DNA from: JAICLK01 sp963742655
GTDB taxonomy: Bacteria > Patescibacteriota > Saccharimonadia > Saccharimonadales > UBA4665
Length of the DNA: 64,000 nucleotides
Assembly: GCA_963742655.1 (NCBI GenBank)
Contig: CAVUMM010000008.1
Coordinates: forward strand, 424,312 to 488,311
Direction: 5' to 3'
Part shown: piece by piece, positions 59,159 to 64,000 of the stretch
How positions within the stretch are numbered: the first letter of the stretch is position 1
Layout of the letters: each line of letters begins with the position of its first letter
Made by a program: the position numbers and the translations under genes
The notes under the pieces: model-generated
Seen by the model: only the letters and a program-made list of their open reading frames with translations
Database searches by the model: none
Told to the model about the DNA's origin: nothing

Positions 59159-60370
59159 CTACATCTCCACGCCTTTTTGACTCAAGCGATATCGCACGTC
59201 ATGGTATGCGTTCATGAAATTCATATACGCTTCATACGGCGTGTCATATGGACTGAAGTAGGCGTGGATATCGCCGTCATTGAACCATTTGGTGCACATG
59301 TAATAAAAGTGGTCCGAGGTCTGCAAGCGGCGCCAATCCTCGATCAATCCGCCATCATTGGTTCCCGATATTTTGTCCTGTAATTCGTACAGCGCAGAAA
59401 TAGCCGATGACTGCATGGAATTTCCCAGCCAAGCGCTTAAATCGCGTTCCGTGTCGGCCCAAGTTACGGTATAGGGCATGTCCACTTTATCCTGCGGTTC
59501 GAACGCGTCAGCCGCTTCGGATACTGTCATAAATGTTCGCTCGGGTGTTTTAAGCCATTCTTTCGGCAAGTGTTTCAGAAATTCGAAAATGCCGGTTTCG
59601 TGCCACTGGTGCTCGCCGAAGGTTTCATAATCCATGAACAGATTGAAGTTGGTCGCATTTTGATCCGAGTTCAGCCAGTTCACAAATTTATCTGCGGTCA
59701 GCGGCCACTCGCTCCATTCGCGATTACCGAAACGGAAGGCAATATCGTCGCTCAATTTATAGTTCTTCATGAGCAAACGGACGTTGTCGGTATAGGTGGG
59801 TTGATATACGAAATTGGCGTTTCGCCAGCCGAGCACGTTGTCCCAACCTTCAGCCAGGATAGCCTTGTAGCCGGCGTTGTCAGCCCAGTAGGCTAGGTCG
59901 TTATTGTAGGCTAATTCGGTATTTCGGAAAGCTGTCGGTGTTTGGCCGAACAGCTGCTTGATTTTATCGCGATGCATCTTTACCTGGGTCTCAAACTCTT
60001 CCCGCGAATAGAAAAAGGCCAACGAGTGATGATATGTTTCACCGACTATTTCAACCCGGCCGGTACCAACCAGATCCTTGAATGATTGCAAAGCCTCAGG
60101 CGACCAGTTTTCTAGTTGCTCCAGCACGGTACCCGTGATAGACAAGCTCAACTTAAATTCAGGATTGTGCTCGAGCAGTTCAAGCAATTTCCGGTTGGTA
60201 GGTATGTACGATTTTTCGGCTACTTTTTGCAAAATCCGCTGATTGCTTGTCTGGGTATCGTAAGCACTGTCGAAATAATCATGGCGTTCACCGGCGTCAA
60301 AAACCGTGTAATGCCGGATACGGTAAGGCTGATGTACATGCAGATACAACACTATTGCCTTGGAGCTCAT
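59159..60370 (-). CDS. Glycoside hydrolase family 57 (alpha-amylase/4-alpha-glucanotransferase type)
   Basis: 403 residues. GH57 conserved regions: AIVLYLHVHQPYRIR (region 1), EIVGETYHHSLAFF (region 2), AFRNTELAYNNDLAYWADNA (region 3; the Glu is the nucleophile), FNLFMDYETFGEHQW (region 4; Asp is the acid/base), then the C-terminal helical part. Endo-cleavage or transfer within alpha-1,4-glucans is expected. No signal peptide. Its start overlaps the GT4 stop by four bases. Confidence 0.92.
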   Translation of the reverse strand: MSSKAIVLYLHVHQPYRIRHYTVFDAGERHDYFDSAYDTQTSNQRILQKVAEKSYIPTNRKLLELLEHNPEFKLSLSITGTVLEQLENWSPEALQSFKDLVGTGRVEIVGETYHHSLAFFYSREEFETQVKMHRDKIKQLFGQTPTAFRNTELAYNNDLAYWADNAGYKAILAEGWDNVLGWRNANFVYQPTYTDNVRLLMKNYKLSDDIAFRFGNREWSEWPLTADKFVNWLNSDQNATNFNLFMDYETFGEHQWHETGIFEFLKHLPKEWLKTPERTFMTVSEAADAFEPQDKVDMPYTVTWADTERDLSAWLGNSMQSSAISALYELQDKISGTNDGGLIEDWRRLQTSDHFYYMCTKWFNDGDIHAYFSPYDTPYEAYMNFMNAYHDVRYRLSQKGVEM

Positions 60371-61578
60371 GCTAGAGCTCCCGCTAATTGCTTATCATAG
60401 ACACGCATCAGCTTATCGGCTGTGGCATCTGATCGAGACATGCGTTCAAGTTCGTGGTATGAGTTTTTATGCAACTCATCGCGCAACGGGTCATGACGCA
60501 AAACCGAAGCGATTTGATTGGCCATTTCGTCATGGTCCCAATAATCGACACTAAGCGCGTTACGAATAACTTCGGCGACGCCCGTCTCCTTGCTTACCAA
60601 AACCGGTGTACCGTACCCGATCGCTTCGAGTACTGTCAAAGCGAATGGTTCCGTAGGCGAGGGCAACACGAACAAATCGGCGATCGCAAAAGCATCACGC
60701 CATGTTTTGCCGCGTTGAAAACCAGTAAACAACACCTGCTTGCCAATGCCGAGTTCAGCCGCCAATTCAATCAGTTCGTAGTATTGTTCGCCCGCGCCCA
60801 CCAGCAGCAGCAAAGATTTTGGAGCATATTGAGCCGCGATACTGAAGGCCCTCAATAAGTGAGGCAAACCTTTTTGAACAGTGAATCGGCCGACGTTCAC
60901 GACCACCCGATAGCCGTGCTGTTTCATTTCCGAAATGTAAGAGTAGGCATTGACGCCGGAGGACGGCATCAGCGCCGAAATATCAATATTGTTATGAACG
61001 ACATCTATCTTGTCGTCCGGAATACCGTACTCACGCATAATATTATTTTTGGTTACCTGGCTAACGGCAACTATGCGATCGGCCATCTGCAAACCCAGTT
61101 CCTCGATTTCCCGCACCATCGGATTCCCACCGAACGACCGGCCTGACCGATCCGATTCGATCGAATGCATGTGCACGATCATCGGCTTGCCGCTCGCCAT
61201 CTTAGCCCGTATGGCGGCCCGGCATGTCAGCCAGTCATGGGCGTGTATGACATCAAACGTTGCCAAACGGGCAATCCGCTCAACCGCATCTTCATACAAT
61301 GAGACCTGTCCGTACAAATCAAGCGTGCTTATTTCGCCCGACGTTTGGACATACCGAAAACTTTCATACACCGAACCGACAGACTTGACCTGTACTACGG
61401 TTTGACTATGCGTCGGATTTATTTTCATGAAATCAACATTATGCTCGGCCGTGTACGGCAAAATGAATTGAATGTCTACGCCTTTTTTCGAGAGGGCTTT
61501 ACACAGCCGATAACACTCGACTCCCATCCCACCAGCATTGTGCGGCGGCAGCTCCCACCCGAGCATCAATACTTTCAT
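60367..61578 (-). CDS. GT4-family glycosyltransferase, glycogen/starch-synthase-like
   Basis: 403-residue GT-B enzyme. N-terminal donor-loop MLGWELPPHNAGGMGVECYRL, then IVHMHSIESDRSGRSFGGN, RIVAVSQVTKNNIMREYGIP, VVNVGRFTVQKGLPHLLRAF and the sugar-nucleotide site LPSPTEPFALTVLEAIGYGT. This fits GT4 alpha-glucosyl transferases acting with GH57 partners. First gene of the three-gene cassette; GAGGG lies upstream of its ATG. Confidence 0.9.
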   Translation of the reverse strand: MKVLMLGWELPPHNAGGMGVECYRLCKALSKKGVDIQFILPYTAEHNVDFMKINPTHSQTVVQVKSVGSVYESFRYVQTSGEISTLDLYGQVSLYEDAVERIARLATFDVIHAHDWLTCRAAIRAKMASGKPMIVHMHSIESDRSGRSFGGNPMVREIEELGLQMADRIVAVSQVTKNNIMREYGIPDDKIDVVHNNIDISALMPSSGVNAYSYISEMKQHGYRVVVNVGRFTVQKGLPHLLRAFSIAAQYAPKSLLLLVGAGEQYYELIELAAELGIGKQVLFTGFQRGKTWRDAFAIADLFVLPSPTEPFALTVLEAIGYGTPVLVSKETGVAEVIRNALSVDYWDHDEMANQIASVLRHDPLRDELHKNSYHELERMSRSDATADKLMRVYDKQLAGALA

Positions 61579-61618
61579 TACCCTCTGTTTCTAAAGTTTT
61601 ATTTGATTTACGCTAATG

Positions 61619-61647
61619 ATTATAGCTTGGGGCGTTCGTTAGCACAA
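61619..61647 (-). promoter_or_regulatory. Promoter of the GT4-GH57-GH15 operon
   Basis: On the minus strand TTGTGC (61647-61642), 17 bases, TATAAT (61624-61619). Leader of about 35 bases to the GT4 ATG. Confidence 0.5.
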
Positions 61648-61873
61648 CAGCTTTAGCGCTTTGTGAGTACAATCACTAAGTGCACGCTGTGGATGACGAA
61701 ATTTACAGAGGTGATTCGCGGGAATTTTCTTCAGCAAAAATTAAGTTTTCAAATCGTGCACGCTATGGCAGATCAAATACATGTCATAATATTAATTATT
61801 CGATTTAATTGCAGTGACCGCTGAAAGCGCCCGCACCGCTACTCAAGATTTTTTAACCTTTCGGCAATACATA

Positions 61874-63118
61874 TTATTCAAATCTGTCAAAATGCCCGAT
61901 TAATCGCTGCAATCCTTCACGAAGCGCGTCCTCTTCGCAACCGAACGAGATACGGATATGCGACTCGCCGCCAGTCCCAAAAGAACTGCCCGGCACAACT
62001 GCTACTTTGGCGTCCTGCATAAGCCGAAGGGCTAACTCATAATCATCCGTCTGCCTATCCACTTTTACGAATGCAAAATACGAACCTTCCGGCAAGATCA
62101 GCTTCAGTCTATCGCTTCGCTTTACCGCATCACATACGATTTGACGGTGACGTTCAAACGCACGGTGAAAACCCCGCACTGCATCTTGCGGACCTTGAAG
62201 AGCTGCCAGTGCGGCATATTGGGATACGACGGTCGGGCACGTCACCAGCGAATCATGTACTTTGATCATTTGTGATATAAGCTGCTCTTCAGCCACTACA
62301 TATCCGACGCGCCAACCGGTCATCGCGTATGATTTTGAGAATCCGAAGATAGAAATCGTTCGCTCTTTCGCCCCCGGCAGGCTGGCGATACTGATATGTT
62401 TTTTACCGTCGAACGTGAAATATTCATACATCTCATCGGTAATGATATATAGATTATGCCGCTCGGCGATGCGCACGATCGCCTTGAGTTCGGCTTCTGA
62501 ATAAACTTTGCCGGTCGGATTGCACGGATTGCAAATCAGGATCGCTTTTGAATTCGGCGAAATAGAGTCTTCGAGCTTTTGCTCATCCAGTATCCAGCCT
62601 TCGACCGTTTCGGTTAGCGGGACACAGATCGGCATCTTTCCATTGCTGATGATTCGAGCCTGCGTGATATGAGATGCATAATCCGGGGTAAGAATAATGA
62701 TTTCGTCATGCGGATCAAGCAGCGCCATGAATGCCGACATCACCGCTTCGATGCCGCCGTGCGTCACGAGTACTTGTGAACTGCTTGTCTTTATTTTATT
62801 ATCGCGCGTCACTTTTTCAGCAATCGCTTCGCGCAAGGGTTCTATGCCATAGCCTGATGTGTATTTATCGACCAAGTGTTCGTCGATAGCTTTTTTGGCA
62901 GCTTCACAGATGTGCTCCGGCGTTTTGAATGATGGGATTCCCTGGGCGAGCGAAATGATACTGGAATCCTTATTCGCCAACAGCTGCATTCTTTTAATCA
63001 TAGATACTTCTATGCCGGCGGCCAGTGTTGATGGGTTCAATTTATTGGTCAATCGGTTGGAATTTGGGATGCTACTTTTTTTCGTGATGGGGGAGGCAAG
63101 CGTACTCATGCGACTCAT
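61874..63118 (-). CDS. PLP-dependent class I/II aminotransferase
   Basis: Fold-type I aminotransferase, AspC/AlaA-like. 414 residues: LAQGIPSFKTPEHICEAAKK, VTHGGIEAVMSAFMALLDPH, ILICNPCNPTGKVYSEAEL, YIITDEMYEYFTFDGKK and the Schiff-base lysine in ISIFGFSKSYAMTGWRVGYV; RISFGCEEDALREGL holds the carboxylate-binding Arg. About 30 N-terminal residues precede the core; an inner ATG is possible. The amino acid is unknown, but the attenuator upstream encodes a peptide rich in Ala, Val and Ser, hinting at alanine or branched-chain metabolism. Confidence 0.88.
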   Translation of the reverse strand: MSRMSTLASPITKKSSIPNSNRLTNKLNPSTLAAGIEVSMIKRMQLLANKDSSIISLAQGIPSFKTPEHICEAAKKAIDEHLVDKYTSGYGIEPLREAIAEKVTRDNKIKTSSSQVLVTHGGIEAVMSAFMALLDPHDEIIILTPDYASHITQARIISNGKMPICVPLTETVEGWILDEQKLEDSISPNSKAILICNPCNPTGKVYSEAELKAIVRIAERHNLYIITDEMYEYFTFDGKKHISIASLPGAKERTISIFGFSKSYAMTGWRVGYVVAEEQLISQMIKVHDSLVTCPTVVSQYAALAALQGPQDAVRGFHRAFERHRQIVCDAVKRSDRLKLILPEGSYFAFVKVDRQTDDYELALRLMQDAKVAVVPGSSFGTGGESHIRISFGCEEDALREGLQRLIGHFDRFE

Positions 63119-63134
63119 TTCTATGATTAATAAT

Positions 63135-63159
63135 TAAAAATCCCGCTTTTTCAGCGGGT
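63135..63159 (-). terminator. Attenuator terminator upstream of the aminotransferase gene
   Basis: On the minus strand CCCGCT, loop GAAAA, AGCGGG (63158-63142), followed by ATTTTTAATT. The 5' arm ACCCGCT (63159-63153) can pair instead with AGCGGGT at the end of the leader ORF. Confidence 0.88.
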
Positions 63160-63185
63160 AACTTTTGCGTGAATTGCAGCAAACG

Positions 63186-63239
63186 TCACCCGCTGGATGC
63201 GGCTGAGACGACGAGACCTGCGATTGCTACTTTATTCAT
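63186..63239 (-). CDS. Leader peptide (attenuator) of the aminotransferase gene
   Basis: A 17-codon ORF, MNKVAIAGLVVSAASSG, ending at TGA. GAGAGGA sits eight bases before its ATG. Arm 1 is CCGC (63202-63199), arm 2 AGCGGGT (63194-63188), arm 3 ACCCGCT (63159-63153), arm 4 AGCGGG (63147-63142). Arms 1:2 and 3:4, or 2:3, can form, the same logic as the DAHP synthase attenuator, down to the CCGC/GCGG arm 1:2 pairing. The peptide has five Ala, three Val and three Ser among 17 residues. Which amino acid is sensed is not certain. Confidence 0.72.
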   Translation of the reverse strand: MNKVAIAGLVVSAASSG

Positions 63240-63255
63240 TAACATATTCCTCTCA

Positions 63256-63284
63256 AGTCTAAATGCAAAACATCTGATTGTCAA
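63256..63284 (-). promoter_or_regulatory. Promoter of the aminotransferase leader
   Basis: Minus strand TTGACA (63284-63279), 17 bases, TAGACT (63261-63256). Transcription would begin close to the leader-peptide ribosome-binding site, so the true start may be slightly different or the leader may be read from a very short 5' end. Confidence 0.6.
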
Positions 63285-63379
63285 AATTTTGCTTCAATTA
63301 CAGTTCGAAGAGGGGGCAAAATATGACTGATAATGACCAGATGGCGAGAAATATCTATTATTTAGATTAAAATTGTGTA

Positions 63380-63847
63380 GTGCATTTCTCGGAAAATTAT
63401 TGGAACGACGTCAACCGGTATTACGGCGAAATACTTGCCGGGCTGCCTGCGGAACGAGTGGGCTTCGCGCCGTTCAGGCAAGACGCAACCAGATATGACT
63501 GGCCGGCGGCAGAAGAAAGTGTGGATGCCTGCGTAATACGGCAGTCGTACCACATCTTGGGAGTATTCGCGATGACCCATAATCACTTGGGATTAAGAAG
63601 AACTCAAAGTGACACCATCATGCATCACTGGATACGATTTGACCCTCATCGCAATAGAATTGTGCGCGTGCAGGATGATACAGCATCCGCAACCCGCGAA
63701 AAGACTGTCATCGAATACATACTATCATTACGGTCGCGGCAAAATATGGCCAGGCAAACAGGTGTCTTAATCCCCACCGACGACGATTACTTACTGCTAC
63801 ACGACGAATTGCAGCGCGGCTCCCAATTTCGTTCGTACGATCTCTAA
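63380..63847 (+). CDS. Unknown protein
   Basis: 155 residues, not recognised. No signal peptide or membrane helix. It is rich in His, Arg and Asp, with HFSENYWNDVNRYYGEILAG at the start, RQSYHILGVFAMTHNHLGLR and DTIMHHWIRFDPHRNRIVRV. The segment from HHWIRFD to RIVRVQDD could be a beta-rich core. The start ATG has no clear ribosome-binding site; it is divergent from the attenuated aminotransferase unit. Confidence 0.55.
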   Translation: MHFSENYWNDVNRYYGEILAGLPAERVGFAPFRQDATRYDWPAAEESVDACVIRQSYHILGVFAMTHNHLGLRRTQSDTIMHHWIRFDPHRNRIVRVQDDTASATREKTVIEYILSLRSRQNMARQTGVLIPTDDDYLLLHDELQRGSQFRSYDL

Positions 63848-64000
63848 GTTGGCAACTAAAATCTTATTATAATGGCCTCTGATTTAGTTTGCCAGAAACA
63901 GTGGCAGTGGCACGTTGAATATAGCTTCTCGCCGGTCATTCTTCTACTTAAGAGGAAAGCATGCTCTGGCTCTGCATATAATATCCGCTAATCGCGCAAA

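Overview
The window is a gene-dense stretch of a small bacterial genome of moderate GC that uses the standard code (TGA is an ordinary stop). The spc operon has no gene for ribosomal protein L30 between rpsE and rplO, many proteins are conserved-looking but unrecognisable, and intergenic gaps are short. Together these point to the Candidate Phyla Radiation. Saccharibacteria (TM7) is my best guess, but that is inference; no 16S rRNA is present.

Layout. 1-8.9 kb: 3' end of recG, an unknown gene, rsmD, tRNA-Leu, a minus-strand pair (a Dop/PafA-like Pup-ligase-fold enzyme plus an unknown protein), then hisS, tig and a clpP gene under a perfect CIRCE operator. 8.9-24.3 kb: a possible acetyltransferase, then rpoB-rpoC-rpsL-rpsG-fusA, a secreted lectin/beta-helix protein, tuf and rpsJ. 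The stretch from about 10.7 to 20.6 kb carries many single-base frame breaks in otherwise well-conserved essential genes, best read as consensus errors. 24.3-26.7 kb: idi, two small genes and an adenosine-deaminase-like gene separate rpsJ from rplC. 27-43.9 kb: the S10-spc-alpha ribosomal protein operons ending in rplM-rpsI, with two intrusions: an acidic 85-residue ORF between rplE and rpsN, and an ABC exporter between rplO and secY. adk and map are absent from their usual place after secY. 43.9-51.3 kb: an unknown gene, an RsmB-type methyltransferase, an aromatic-peptide attenuator controlling a DAHP synthase, trpS, a C39-like-peptidase/RluD fusion, a DNA polymerase III delta-prime-like gene and a TPR protein. 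51.3-52.7 kb: tRNA-Thr and tRNA-Tyr, each preceded by a copy of a structured repeat, and a small island bounded by a duplicated 3' part of tRNA-Tyr. 52.7-57.1 kb: an MFS transporter, a frame-broken unknown gene, mscL, tRNA-Thr, a secreted unknown protein, a probable small RNA and rpmG. 57.2-64 kb: a GT4-GH57-GH15 alpha-glucan cassette, a PLP aminotransferase with a second attenuator, and an unknown gene.

Cross-cutting themes. (1) Amino-acid metabolism genes appear to be controlled by ribosome-mediated attenuation: two leader-peptide/antiterminator/terminator modules with the same architecture. (2) Zinc ligands are missing from RpoC (both zinc sites), S4, S14, L33 and L36, suggesting a zinc-independent gene-expression core. 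(3) Several start codons lie only about 8 bases downstream of a -10 box, implying leaderless mRNAs. (4) The Dop/PafA-like enzyme has no visible proteasome or Pup partner here.
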